A stretch of 64,000 nt of DNA, from assembly GCF_014109825.1 (NCBI RefSeq), contig NZ_CP059576.1:3686083-3750082 (forward strand), in the 5' to 3' direction. This DNA comes from Legionella sp. PC997 (GTDB lineage Bacteria > Pseudomonadota > Gammaproteobacteria > Legionellales > Legionellaceae). Made by a program: the position numbers and the translations under genes. Within the stretch, counting starts at the first letter, position 1, and the number at the start of each line of letters is the position of its first letter. Of the stretch, positions 1 to 9,134 are shown one piece after another. The notes under the pieces are model-generated. The model saw only the letters and a list, made by a program, of their open reading frames with translations. It made no database searches and was not told the DNA's origin.

Positions 1-1
1 A

Positions 2-388
2 CAATTCTGTGAGGGATATGAGCAAAGAATTGCATCCTTATTGCTTAGTCTTTTCAGTCAAAATACCAATGTTTGGGGATCAGGAGTCGATGAATATCGG
101 GTGGGTTTAAAAGAAATAGAAGAACAGTTAAGAAGAGACTGGAGCCAATCAGAGCAAGGTAAAATAGAAATAATTCACTTTGTTCCCACTCCAGATGAGG
201 CTTTGTGGGCTGCTGCCATATGCCGAGCACGAATGATCATTGAAGGAAAAGAATATTTATTTGAGCATTTACGCGGCACTTTAACTATTGAAAAGGAAGA
301 TGGAGTTTGGAAGATCGCCCACATGCATTGTTCTTTTCCTGATTATAGAAACCCTGCAAACGGTTCGTTCCCAGTTGGTAATGAATAA
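2..388 (+). CDS. SnoaL/NTF2-like domain protein, 5'-truncated by the window edge
   Basis: The reading frame is open from base 2 through the first in-frame start-like codon (TTG at 41), so the gene begins outside the window; about 128 codons are visible. The partial protein has the alternating hydrophobic pattern and the W-G-S-G-x-D-E-Y-R stretch typical of small SnoaL/nuclear transport factor 2-like fold proteins, followed by a C-terminal beta-sheet part (R-G-T-L-T-I-E-K-E-D-G-x-W-K-I-A-H-M-H). Such proteins are cone-shaped ligand-binding or isomerase-like folds; the substrate cannot be told from sequence. The family assignment rests on pattern recognition and is moderately secure; the function is unknown. 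Confidence 0.7.
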   Translation, partial: QFCEGYEQRIASLLLSLFSQNTNVWGSGVDEYRVGLKEIEEQLRRDWSQSEQGKIEIIHFVPTPDEALWAAAICRARMIIEGKEYLFEHLRGTLTIEKEDGVWKIAHMHCSFPDYRNPANGSFPVGNE

Positions 389-544
389 CCCAAAGTAAAC
401 ATATAACGTAAGCCTGGGATTTATTAAGCTTAAATCTCAGCTTCTACTCCCTCTAACTAATAAGAAAAGTCCATCTAAACCATCTAACCAGCAAAAAAAA
501 AAAGAAGACCTATACTTAAAATAAAATTCATCATGAGGTGGGGT

Positions 545-1432
545 ATGCCAATTTCATTTGAATCTTGTATAGATAAATTAAATTCTTTTTGTTTGGCCCA
601 GGAGAAGAGTTTAGGCTTTTTTGGTTTTTTTGGTTTCCAAGGAAAAAAACCGGTCCTATCAATAATTAACCTATTGAGTGATACTCAGTTATCCCCTCTG
701 CAAAGAAACCACCAAGCGATAAAAAAAATAAGCACGCTCCTTGCTGATCCCCAATATTCTTCTGATCCCAAACTCAAAACTCTATTGAATAATGTGAAAG
801 AAGATTTAATACGATTTCTTTATAATGAACGAATTTTTATTTATAAGGGCGACACTGAAAGTTGGGCTAATTGTCAAAATATAAATGCTCTACACATAGG
901 TTCTACTATAAAGGCGGGGAATTATTATTGTCAAAGAACACTTCAACAATGGTTAGAGTTTGCTTCCTACCAACAAACTCCCTACCAATTGAATGAGAGC
1001 GATTGTGGATGGAAACTTCATTTTTCTTTTGATCGTGAAACACCCGGAAATTTTGAAAAAGGCATAAATGTTGTGATGAAGCACTTAGTAGAAAAAAATA
1101 TTCCTTTATTCAAAATTATTCCAGAAGACAAACCCATATCCCCCAATACAACAGGAAAAGATGTAACCGTTTATCTTTCCGACAATCGACCGATAAGTGA
1201 ATGGGAACATTTAATCCAGGAAATCGAACATTCTCTAGCAACAGAAGATGTCATACCTGGTAAACAAGCAAATCATACCCATATGATTCAAGGAGGAAGA
1301 TTTACTTCCTACCGAAATGATAAAGATCCGCAGGGAAATTACACGCAACAAGGATTCAATCCAGCGAACGAACCTGATGAGTTGGAAAACATTCGTGTGC
1401 CTTCTTTATCTTCTTCTGTTCCTACCATGTAG
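545..1432 (+). CDS. OspF/SpvC-like phosphothreonine lyase candidate (putative effector)
   Basis: About 295 residues. The second ATG (545) is preferred over 533 because GAGG lies 6 bases before it; 533 has no ribosome site. Numbering from 533, the C-terminal half carries the ordered landmarks of the OspF/SpvC/HopAI1 family: K161-x-H163 within a beta strand (the K-x-H pair of the active site), F-K194 31 residues later (catalytic Lys in the family), a G-K-D-V-T-V-Y-L strand near 208, I-P-G at 241-243 and S-Y-R-N at 259-262. Family members irreversibly remove phosphate from phosphothreonine of host MAP kinases by beta-elimination. The arginine normally before the G-x-x-x-T-L-Y strand is not obvious. 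The N-terminal 150 residues are unrelated to known OspF and contain an F-F-G-F repeat. Substrate and secretion are inference; a fold-level match needs testing. Confidence 0.55.
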   Translation: MPISFESCIDKLNSFCLAQEKSLGFFGFFGFQGKKPVLSIINLLSDTQLSPLQRNHQAIKKISTLLADPQYSSDPKLKTLLNNVKEDLIRFLYNERIFIYKGDTESWANCQNINALHIGSTIKAGNYYCQRTLQQWLEFASYQQTPYQLNESDCGWKLHFSFDRETPGNFEKGINVVMKHLVEKNIPLFKIIPEDKPISPNTTGKDVTVYLSDNRPISEWEHLIQEIEHSLATEDVIPGKQANHTHMIQGGRFTSYRNDKDPQGNYTQQGFNPANEPDELENIRVPSLSSSVPTM

Positions 1433-1528
1433 GTCAGGCCCCCATTCCGTAGGGTGGAATAGAGTTGAATGGGTTTTTCAGTTATGAGTGGAAGATTCAG
1501 ATAGGTAGATGTGATGTGATTTTAGCTA

Positions 1529-1563
1529 AGAAGTTATTATATTTTGGTTATATAATAACTTCT
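1529..1563. terminator. Bidirectional terminator-like hairpin
   Basis: A perfect 13-bp inverted repeat (1529-1541 with 1551-1563, 9-base loop) lies between two convergent genes. It is AT-rich, so strength is uncertain, but the position between two stop codons fits a shared terminator. Confidence 0.5.
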
Positions 1564-1579
1564 TTCTCGATCTAATTTG

Positions 1580-2548
1580 TTAGTAATTGCATCCATCAAG
1601 TATCTTGTCTTTTCGGTCTGCTGTACACAATCCAAAGAACTTATCAGCATCTCCATCGGTTGGTTGCTTATCAAATAAGGCAAAATAATAAGAATCGAAA
1701 TCATCAGATCGAGTCTTCCACCAATTATAATAAGTCCCTTCATTGGCTAAAGACGCATCTGGATTTTGTTGAGCCGATCCCTGACTTGGCCAGCCCTCTT
1801 CGGTTACAATAATTTCTTTTCCGGGAAATTTATTTTTGATGGCTTCATAACGATTCATAAATTCAGTTGCTGCACCGGATATAGGGGTATACGGTTTACT
1901 ACTCCAATAAGGGTAAATATTAGCGCCAATGAAATCGAGTTTCCCAATAATTCCATAAGGATCACTTGCAGCTAACTTCAATAAAGCCCCATCTTGTTGT
2001 GCAGTTCCAATCACTGTTTTATTCCCTATTCCACTTTTAATACGGCTAATATCCTCAGAAATATGTTTTTGTACTAAGGTATTTGGTTGGGAAAAATTCC
2101 AGTTGGTAATGTCCTCATTTCCTACTGCAATTCCAATAATGCATTTTTTATTATCTTTGTTGTATTTATTCACACTCGCAATAGCATCATCTACCTGTTT
2201 TTTTCGAGCAATATCGCACCAGTTATCACAATGATCTTTTCCTGGATCAAACTCATACACTCCTAACATTAATTTTAGCCCTAAAGGACATGCTATATCA
2301 GCCATAGTTGCTGTACTTTTGCCATCTACCGTAGAAATTCCGGCATAAAATGTCTTAATGATCGTAAATCCATTTTGTTGTGCGATACGAAGATCTTTTA
2401 TAATTTCGTTTTTCATGCCCTGTAAATTGTTCTTTATCTGGGCATCGGTGAACGCTTTGCTGTGGGCAGGATCATAATTAATCCCACGATCTATTGCCCA
2501 ACAAGAAAACGCAACCAAGGAGAGCATGCCGCCAATTAATGATTTCAT
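1580..2548 (-). CDS. Secreted glycoside hydrolase family 17-like beta-1,3-glucanase
   Basis: About 322 residues from the ATG at 2548, which has GGAG 6 bases upstream; an earlier TTG at 2560 is possible but less likely. The N-terminus is a signal peptide (basic start, hydrophobic stretch, cleavage near C-W-A). The mature protein is a TIM-barrel type hydrolase: the G-N-E-D motif gives the predicted acid/base Glu, and V-T-E-E-G-W-P-S gives the nucleophile Glu, both hallmarks of GH17 glucan beta-glucosidases or transferases. D-F-I-G-A-N-I-Y-P-Y between them is also typical. Several Cys suggest disulfides after export. Likely role: hydrolysis or remodelling of beta-1,3-glucans outside the cell, plausible for an organism living with amoebae and fungi. 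Exact linkage specificity cannot be read from sequence. Confidence 0.8.
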   Translation of the reverse strand: MKSLIGGMLSLVAFSCWAIDRGINYDPAHSKAFTDAQIKNNLQGMKNEIIKDLRIAQQNGFTIIKTFYAGISTVDGKSTATMADIACPLGLKLMLGVYEFDPGKDHCDNWCDIARKKQVDDAIASVNKYNKDNKKCIIGIAVGNEDITNWNFSQPNTLVQKHISEDISRIKSGIGNKTVIGTAQQDGALLKLAASDPYGIIGKLDFIGANIYPYWSSKPYTPISGAATEFMNRYEAIKNKFPGKEIIVTEEGWPSQGSAQQNPDASLANEGTYYNWWKTRSDDFDSYYFALFDKQPTDGDADKFFGLCTADRKDKILDGCNY

Positions 2549-2578
2549 TGTGAACTCCAAAAGAGCATTTAACTAATT

Positions 2579-2662
2579 TTAGGCACATAACCCACGCTCT
2601 TCAAGTAACACCTCTTGAAAATCTCTTCCCCAACGATCCCGCCCCCAACCATCATAAAGCAA
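2579..2662 (-). other. Short W-G-R-D-rich frame, possible gene fragment
   Basis: In the 277-base gap upstream of the GH17 gene the minus strand holds an open frame of about 27 codons (possible TTG start, TAA stop) reading Y-D-G-W-G-R-D-R-W-G-R-D-F-Q-E and ending E-E-R-G-L-C-A. The internal W-G-R-D repeat looks coding rather than random. It may be a very small peptide or the 3' remnant of a lost gene. No start signal supports it strongly. Confidence 0.25.
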
Positions 2663-2825
2663 TTAATTAGTTCATTTTTTTCGTTTTTTTACCGCGTAAA
2701 ACAAAAAACCTACAAATTGTCTATAATTATTTTGTCCCGATAATAAAAGTGACAGCTTTGGCTTAATCTTATTTTTAAAAAATAATGAATTATATTTTTG
2801 AACTTTAACCATGAGGACAAGTAAA

Positions 2826-3794
2826 ATGGATCTAAGTAAACGTATAGAACCAAAAACCTGGGCTTTCATTGAAAAAATCAAGAAAGCTGGGGGTAAACCG
2901 CTTTATGATCTTCCGGTGCAAGAAGGAAGGGCTATTTTTGATAAATTGCAAGAATTGCCTTTAGAAAAAGAAAAAACTGAAGTGGATATTGAAGATCGTT
3001 TTATTCAACACGCGAATGGTAAATTAGACCTTCGCATTGTTCGTCCTAAAGGCTCAAAAGAAAAACTTCCAGTAGTTATGTTCTATCATGGAGCAGGTTG
3101 GGTTTTTGGTGACTGGCAAACTCATGGTCGTCTTGTCCGTGAACTCTCAGTGGGTGCACATGCTGCCATTGTATTTGTCAATTATTCTTTAGCACCTGAA
3201 GCACAATATCCAACGCAAATTGAAGAGGATTACACCGCATTAAAGTATGTTGCAGAGCATGGTAAGGAATTAAATCTAGATACCTCTCGTTTAGCGGTGG
3301 CCGGCGATAGTGTTGGTGGAAATATGGCAGCAGTAATGACGCTACTTGCAAAACAGCGTGGTGGGCCAAAAATTGATTACCAAGTGCTTATTTATCCTGT
3401 AACTGATGCAAATTTTGAAAATGATTCCTATAAAGAATTTGCTGATGGTCCATGGTTAACCAAAAAAGCAATGGAATGGTTCTGGGATAATTATTTACCT
3501 GATAAATCAAAAAGAAATGAAATAACAGCGTGTCCCTTACGAGCGACTACTGAGCAACTTAAAGGATTACCTCCTGCACTTGTAATCAACGGTGAATGCG
3601 ATGTATTGCGGGATGAAGGTGAGGCTTATGAGCATAAGCTTAATGAAGCAGGTGTACCCGTTACTGGGATTCGTCATCATGGCACCATTCATGATTTTCT
3701 TATGATCAATGAACTTGCTGATACTCCAGCATGTCGCAATGCCATTGAAACCATTAATAGTCATTTGCGTATGGTCTTTGCCAAAAAGCACTAA
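2826..3794 (+). CDS. Alpha/beta hydrolase, hormone-sensitive lipase-type esterase
   Basis: About 322 residues from the ATG at 2826; GAGGA 8 bases upstream decides against the ATG at 2811. The family IV (HSL) signature is present: oxyanion-hole motif H-G-A-G-W (usually HGGG), nucleophile elbow G-D-S-V-G-G, acid in C-D-V-L-R-D-E-G and catalytic His in H-D-F near the C-terminus. The fold predicts a cytoplasmic carboxylesterase acting on short-chain acyl esters. No signal peptide. It stands alone between a divergent GH17 gene and the convergent cfa gene, so there is no operon context to suggest a substrate. Confidence 0.85.
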   Translation: MDLSKRIEPKTWAFIEKIKKAGGKPLYDLPVQEGRAIFDKLQELPLEKEKTEVDIEDRFIQHANGKLDLRIVRPKGSKEKLPVVMFYHGAGWVFGDWQTHGRLVRELSVGAHAAIVFVNYSLAPEAQYPTQIEEDYTALKYVAEHGKELNLDTSRLAVAGDSVGGNMAAVMTLLAKQRGGPKIDYQVLIYPVTDANFENDSYKEFADGPWLTKKAMEWFWDNYLPDKSKRNEITACPLRATTEQLKGLPPALVINGECDVLRDEGEAYEHKLNEAGVPVTGIRHHGTIHDFLMINELADTPACRNAIETINSHLRMVFAKKH

Positions 3795-3844
3795 TTCATA
3801 TGTGTTGAGGATACTGCACGCATGCAGTATCCCCCTTATTTTGA

Positions 3845-5035
3845 CTAAGACAATTCAAGATCGGAGATGGTTTTTTTTTCAGAATCTCTTTTTTTAACTC
3901 CGGTGAATAAGGGTTCTTGATATCCCCCTGGAACTCCATTTTTGGAAAAAACAATTTGCCATAACTGGTTCGTGCGTGCTCGAAATGTACCTGCGCAGGC
4001 CAATAAATAATAGCGCCACATCCGATAAAATCGCTGGTCATAATGCTCTTTTAAGTAGTCCCAATTTCGTTCAAAATGTTCATGCCATGCCATTAGAGTA
4101 TGATCATAATAAGCACCGAAATTTGCCCAGTTTTCCATGGTAAATACTCCCTCCGAAGCATGACTAATTTGTGCCATAGAGGGAATCATTCCGTTTGGAA
4201 AAATATATTTGTTAATCCAAGGGTCTGCTGTAGTGGTAGTCGAATTACCGCCAATAGTATGTAACAAAAATAAACCATTATCCTTGAGACACTCACGGGC
4301 TTTTTGCATATAGGTACGGTAATTCCGATAACCGACATGCTCAAACATTCCTAAAGAGACTACCCGATCAAATTGTTCATGAACATCGCGATAATCCTGA
4401 AAACGGATCTCAATGGGTAGCCCGGAACAGTTCTGTTTTGCATATTCAAATTGTTCTTTGGATATGGTGATACCGACAACATTGACTCCGTAATTTTCAG
4501 CAGCATATTTTGCAAGAGCCCCAAAGCCACAGCCTATATCAAGTACCCGCATCCCTGGCTCAAGTTTTAATTTTTGGCAGCTTAATTCTAATTTATTTAA
4601 TTGTGCGGTTTCTAGATCATTCGCATTTTTCCAGTACCCACACGTATAATTCATGCGACTGTCTAACATGGATTTAAATAAATCATTTCCCAAATCATAA
4701 TGTTTTCGACCCACTTCCAGGGCACGCTTTTTTGATTGATGGTTAATCAACTTTAACCAAAGTAATTTCGGCCATAACCATTTGTCGGATTTAATTTTTT
4801 GATCCAACTGAGCCAGGAGAATGCGTGTAAAAAATTGATCGAGACTTTTACACTCCCACCATCCATCCATATAGGACTCACCAAGTGCCAATGAGCCGCC
4901 GTTAAAAATACGGGCATACAATGCTTCATTGTTAATTTGAATATCCCAGGGTTCACTCCCATTGGGAGTGATTCCTGCTGAATGCAAAAGGTCCGTTACA
5001 ATTTCTTTAATTTGTTGGTTCATTAGTAGACTCAT
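3845..5035 (-). CDS. cfa: Cyclopropane-fatty-acyl-phospholipid synthase
   Basis: 396 residues, close to the usual length (about 380-400). It transfers a methylene group from S-adenosylmethionine to double bonds of unsaturated phospholipid acyl chains at the inner membrane. The SAM-binding motif V-L-D-I-G-C-G-F-G sits mid-protein, followed by the G-I-T-I-S-x-E-Q strand typical of CFA synthases; the lead-in R-M-N-Y-T-C-G-Y-W contains the conserved region that contacts bicarbonate and the acyl chain. The first ATG (5035) directly abuts an AAAGGG sequence, so the real start may be the ATG four codons in (5023), with GGGATGAG as ribosome site. Transcribed alone, convergent with the esterase; the 290-base AT-rich gap upstream presumably holds its promoter. 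Confidence 0.93.
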   Translation of the reverse strand: MSLLMNQQIKEIVTDLLHSAGITPNGSEPWDIQINNEALYARIFNGGSLALGESYMDGWWECKSLDQFFTRILLAQLDQKIKSDKWLWPKLLWLKLINHQSKKRALEVGRKHYDLGNDLFKSMLDSRMNYTCGYWKNANDLETAQLNKLELSCQKLKLEPGMRVLDIGCGFGALAKYAAENYGVNVVGITISKEQFEYAKQNCSGLPIEIRFQDYRDVHEQFDRVVSLGMFEHVGYRNYRTYMQKARECLKDNGLFLLHTIGGNSTTTTADPWINKYIFPNGMIPSMAQISHASEGVFTMENWANFGAYYDHTLMAWHEHFERNWDYLKEHYDQRFYRMWRYYLLACAGTFRARTNQLWQIVFSKNGVPGGYQEPLFTGVKKRDSEKKTISDLELS

Positions 5036-5322
5036 CCCTTTGTACTACACACCTTAAAAAAATCTAGTAAGTAATTTCTTAGCAAATAATAGTACTTACT
5101 TATCCTATGTCCCTAGATAGCAAAAGTCTTCATACACTACTCATCTTATGCATTCAATACAAACAATCATAAGCAAAAAATATCATCTATCAATCTATCT
5201 TAATGCAATGAGATATTTAATTAAACTCATCTTCCTCAATAAAATAATATACTGATTTCCCAATCAAGGCATTATGTATTACCTTATCATCATGAATGTA
5301 GTATAGATGCTATAAAAACTCA

Positions 5323-8178
5323 TCAAATTTTATTAATCACTACCCGCAACGCTTGCAACTTTAAAGCAGTACTGTGAATAAATTCCTCACTATCAATAAG
5401 TTGTTTTTTGTAAAAAGCAATCTCTTCCTCTCGTATCGAGGGATTAATCTTTTTTAAAGCATCCAGTCGTTTTACTTCATGAGAGATATTTTGTTTCATT
5501 TGTACTGTTGCTTTCTCCAAAAGCTCTTGTAGTTGCGCTTCTGCTACTTTTTTACTTTGTACCAATATATTCTCTAGATCCGCACGAATCTGTTGAATGA
5601 TTGGGTATCCTAAATGACGTTTCACAGGCTCACACAATTGATTCAATTGTGTATAATCCAAGATTTTGGAAAGATCCTTTCCTGAAACATCCATAAGCAC
5701 TCGAATTGGTGTAAGTGGTAAAAAACGATCTAATTGTAAATATTTCGGCGCTGCGCAATTCGCTGTAAAAAAGGATTCTAAAAATAACGTTCCAGGTTTT
5801 ATGCTTTTAATTGAGATGGTCGCTAAAGTTGCATTACCTACCTCTGAATCCAGGATCATTTCCATAGATTCACTAACCATTGGATGTTCCCAACTTAGGA
5901 ATTCAACATCCTCACGCACCAAAGCTTTGGAACGCGAATAAGTTATCGTCACCCCATCCTCTTTTAGCCCTGGGAAATGACTGGATTTCATATGATCTGT
6001 GGGACGCAATATCTCTGAAGCTTCAGAATGGTATTCATGATCGATGCCATATTCCTGAAACACTTGAGCCATATAGTTTTCCAAACCCAAACAGTTTTCT
6101 TCTGCTTCAATAGCTGCAATCAATTCTTCTGCTTCTGGTGCGTTGCACGAGTTTAACTCCAACAGCCGATCGCGTCCCTCATGAAGTGCTTGATTAATTT
6201 GTTCCGCTCGCTGTTTAGTCTCGACAATCAGTTGTTCCAATGCTTCATTATTTGCATCTACCGTATCCAGAATAGGCAGTAACTGATCTTCAAATTCTTC
6301 ATAAAGAGTAAAACCAACAGAGCAACTTTTGGTAAATAAATTAATCCCTTCGTGATACCAGCGAAACAATTTTTCTTGTACCGTATTCAACAGATAAGGA
6401 ACATAAATTTCTATAGCATGACGCTGACCTATCCGATCAAGTCGGCCAATACGTTGTTCCAGTAAATCAGGGTTTAATGGTAAATCAAACAAGACTAAAT
6501 GATGAGCAAATTGAAAGTTTCGACCTTCACTTCCTATCTCAGAACAAATAAGGGCCTGCGCGCCATTTTCTTGTTCCGCAAAATAAGCTGCAGCCCGATC
6601 GCGTTCAATGATCGATAGGCCTTCATGAAAAGAAGTAGAGCGAAGCCCTACCTTTACTTTTAAATACTGATCCAATGCCATGGCGGTATTTGCTTTGGCA
6701 CAAATAACCAGCACTTTTTGGGGGAAAACCGCATTGATTTTGTCTGCTAACCATCTCACCCTAGGATCATGTTCAAGCCACAATTCCTTCGCTACAAGTT
6801 GTTCGGGATAAAGCTTTCTCTGTCCTTTTTGTTCCTCCAGAGAAGTGTAAATAGCAGGACACTCCAAAGGATTCGCATGCACTCGACGCTCAGGAAAACC
6901 CTGAATCGCTGCACGGGTATTACGAAATAGGACACGACCCGTACCATGTCGGTCGAGTAAATCTTTAATGATTTGACTCATATCCAACCCAGTTATTTTG
7001 CCCAAAAAGGCTTCTAATTGAGATTTGTGTTCTGGTTTTAAGGCGTCCGTGGATGTGTGCTCGCCATAAGTTAGCAATTCTTGTACTAACTTATTAATGT
7101 GCTGGTACCCTTCTTCTTCTTTTTTAAATACAGAAAAATCATAAAAGCGCGAAGGATCCAGCAGTCTTAAACGAGCAAAATGACTGGCGATTCCCGCTTG
7201 TTCTGGTGTCGCAGTCAGCAGCAATAAACCTTTGCTTTGTCCCGCTAGTTCTTCAATACACTCATACTCAGGACTTTTTTCTTTCTCGGCCCAATGCAAG
7301 TGATGCGCTTCATCGACAATTAACAAATCCCACTCACTACTGAGCGCATGCTGGCGTGCTTTTTCATGTTCCATTAAAAAATCTAAACTGCATAAAACCA
7401 ATTGTTCATTTTCAAAAAGATTCTCTTGCGTTGTACCGATCTGCATCCCTTCTTCTTCATCTAATTCGTATACAAGTTCATAGCGCTCCGCATCAATTAT
7501 GGAGAAATACAAATTAAAACGACGAATCATCTCCACAAGCCATTGATGAATCAAAGTTTGCGGTACCACAATCAAAACTCGATTAGCACGGCCGGTACAT
7601 AACTGATAATGGAGAACCATACCTGCTTCTATGGTCTTACCAAGTCCTACCTCATCGGCAAGCAAAACTCTAGGGGCATAACGTTGTGCTACTTCCCGGG
7701 CGATATAAACCTGGTGCTTCAGATGGCTGGTTCGTGAACCCAACAATCCCCTCACTGGAGATTGCTGAAGTCTACTGACATGATTGAGCGTATCAATTCT
7801 CAATTTAAATGTATTTAACTTATCAAGCAATCCACTAAAAAGTCTTTGTTCTGGAGTGTTGAGCTGGATAAAACAATCCAGAGATAGCTCACTAATGCGA
7901 TGCTCCTTCCCTTCTTCATCTACTCCTGTATAAAACATCAATCCTTGACGTTCTTCAACCTGAATTACATACATTTTTTGTTGATCAGATGTAATTACTT
8001 CTTCACCAGCTTTATAAATGATACGACTTAGTGGCGCACTATCTGTAGAATAAATTCGTTCCTCACCAGCAGCCGGAAAACTTAAACTCACTTGCCTGCC
8101 ATTTAACTCAATAATGATCCCTAAGCCCAGTTGTGTTTCGGTGTTGCTAATCCAGCGTTGCCCAATATTAAATGTCAT
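5323..8178 (-). CDS. rapA: RNA polymerase-associated ATP-dependent helicase RapA
   Basis: 951 residues, matching the RapA/HepA length (968 in E. coli). Order: N-terminal Tudor-like beta domains (1-105), SWI2/SNF2 helicase core with Walker A in D-E-V-G-L-G-K-T-I-E-A-G, D-E-A-H Walker B, T-A-T-P motif III, then a second RecA lobe ending Q-R-I-G-R-L-D-R-I-G-Q (motif VI), a linker and the RapA-specific C-terminal domain. RapA binds RNA polymerase and recycles it after termination or stalling, mainly under high salt. The gene is divergent from the effector-like gene at 8302 with 123 bases between. Confidence 0.96.
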   Translation of the reverse strand: MTFNIGQRWISNTETQLGLGIIIELNGRQVSLSFPAAGEERIYSTDSAPLSRIIYKAGEEVITSDQQKMYVIQVEERQGLMFYTGVDEEGKEHRISELSLDCFIQLNTPEQRLFSGLLDKLNTFKLRIDTLNHVSRLQQSPVRGLLGSRTSHLKHQVYIAREVAQRYAPRVLLADEVGLGKTIEAGMVLHYQLCTGRANRVLIVVPQTLIHQWLVEMIRRFNLYFSIIDAERYELVYELDEEEGMQIGTTQENLFENEQLVLCSLDFLMEHEKARQHALSSEWDLLIVDEAHHLHWAEKEKSPEYECIEELAGQSKGLLLLTATPEQAGIASHFARLRLLDPSRFYDFSVFKKEEEGYQHINKLVQELLTYGEHTSTDALKPEHKSQLEAFLGKITGLDMSQIIKDLLDRHGTGRVLFRNTRAAIQGFPERRVHANPLECPAIYTSLEEQKGQRKLYPEQLVAKELWLEHDPRVRWLADKINAVFPQKVLVICAKANTAMALDQYLKVKVGLRSTSFHEGLSIIERDRAAAYFAEQENGAQALICSEIGSEGRNFQFAHHLVLFDLPLNPDLLEQRIGRLDRIGQRHAIEIYVPYLLNTVQEKLFRWYHEGINLFTKSCSVGFTLYEEFEDQLLPILDTVDANNEALEQLIVETKQRAEQINQALHEGRDRLLELNSCNAPEAEELIAAIEAEENCLGLENYMAQVFQEYGIDHEYHSEASEILRPTDHMKSSHFPGLKEDGVTITYSRSKALVREDVEFLSWEHPMVSESMEMILDSEVGNATLATISIKSIKPGTLFLESFFTANCAAPKYLQLDRFLPLTPIRVLMDVSGKDLSKILDYTQLNQLCEPVKRHLGYPIIQQIRADLENILVQSKKVAEAQLQELLEKATVQMKQNISHEVKRLDALKKINPSIREEEIAFYKKQLIDSEEFIHSTALKLQALRVVINKI

Positions 8179-8240
8179 AAAAAATTCATCTTTAATTGTT
8201 AAGTGCGGATAAAATAATCAAAAATTAAAATAAACTCAAC

Positions 8241-8269
8241 TTGACTTGTATCCTTTTTTTGAATAGCAT
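8241..8269 (+). promoter_or_regulatory. Sigma70-like promoter for the 8302 gene
   Basis: TTGACT (8241-8246), 17-base spacer with a T-run, TAGCAT (8264-8269), 32 bases before the ATG. One mismatch in -35 and two in -10. Confidence 0.45.
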
Positions 8270-8301
8270 GACTCGGTTTTAAACAACTTGAGGGGCATAC
8301 A

Positions 8302-8946
8302 ATGGATGCAAAATTAGATGACAATGTGGAAGAACAATTTTACTCTACCCAAAGAACATCAAATACAACTTATAGAAGAAAAGCAGCACCAGTTAAGATT
8401 GAGGCCGAAAGCTCAATTTTTGATCTTTGCTTAGGATCTAAAGAAGTAAGGGAAAAAGCCCAAAAGCAATTTAAAGAGCAACGAACGGAAGCCATTTCCA
8501 ATATCAAAAGAGTAACCCCTGGTTTCTTTACACCCTATACAAACAAAACCGAATTCGGTATTTTCGCAGCAGCTCCACTTCCTTCTCCCGTCATTTTATC
8601 CTTGGTAAGTGCTGCAACTGCAATCACTGCCGTAGGAGCCGCACTAACTGCTTTAGGAAGTTTAGTTTTTGCCGCAGGTTCAGGATTACATGGGTTACGC
8701 AAACCTGAAGCCAAAGAAACGGCACACGAGGCATTACTGGTTGCAGCTAAGGCTGGTATTGTTGCGGCAATTTGTACTGCAATTTCAATTGCTGCTGCTG
8801 TAGCGGCCGTTCTTATAGCTCCAGTAGCCTTGGCTTATTTTGTTACTCGTTCTGGTGCGACTATTATTGATGCGATGTCTCGTTGCCTTCCTTGTTGTTC
8901 TTCGGAAGAAAATGAAAGATCCTATACAATTAGTATGAGTAATTAA
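8302..8946 (+). CDS. Small two-hydrophobic-segment protein, putative effector
   Basis: 214 residues; strong GAGGGG site before the ATG. No recognised family. A polar, Lys/Gln-rich N-terminal 90 residues is followed by two Ala/Val-rich hydrophobic stretches (about 96-127 and 145-180) joined by a short charged linker, then a C-L-P-C-C cluster (195-199) and a polar tail with S-S-E-E-N-E-R. Cys clusters beside a membrane segment are often acylation sites in host-targeted proteins, and a Glu/Ser tail is common in Dot/Icm substrates; both are inferences. It precedes the LegC-like gene in the same orientation, separated by a 9-bp hairpin, so they are probably separate units. Confidence 0.7.
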   Translation: MDAKLDDNVEEQFYSTQRTSNTTYRRKAAPVKIEAESSIFDLCLGSKEVREKAQKQFKEQRTEAISNIKRVTPGFFTPYTNKTEFGIFAAAPLPSPVILSLVSAATAITAVGAALTALGSLVFAAGSGLHGLRKPEAKETAHEALLVAAKAGIVAAICTAISIAAAVAAVLIAPVALAYFVTRSGATIIDAMSRCLPCCSSEENERSYTISMSN

Positions 8947-8960
8947 GCAAGATGATTTAA

Positions 8961-8982
8961 AGTTGGGCTACAAAGCCCAACT
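8961..8982 (+). terminator. Hairpin after the 8302 gene
   Basis: Perfect 9-bp stem (8961-8969 with 8974-8982) with an ACAA loop, 14 bases after the stop codon. It lacks a clean T-tract. Confidence 0.55.
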
Positions 8983-9134
8983 CCTCATGCAATATATTTT
9001 TAACTCGTTAAATAATTCCTATTTAATGAGTAAACCTCTTATTCATTCTAAAAAACAAATATTCCTTGTTTTTTTAAGTTATCCTGGTTAAAAATAGTAG
9101 GCACAGGAAGATTATTCAACAGAAAGGAAATCGT

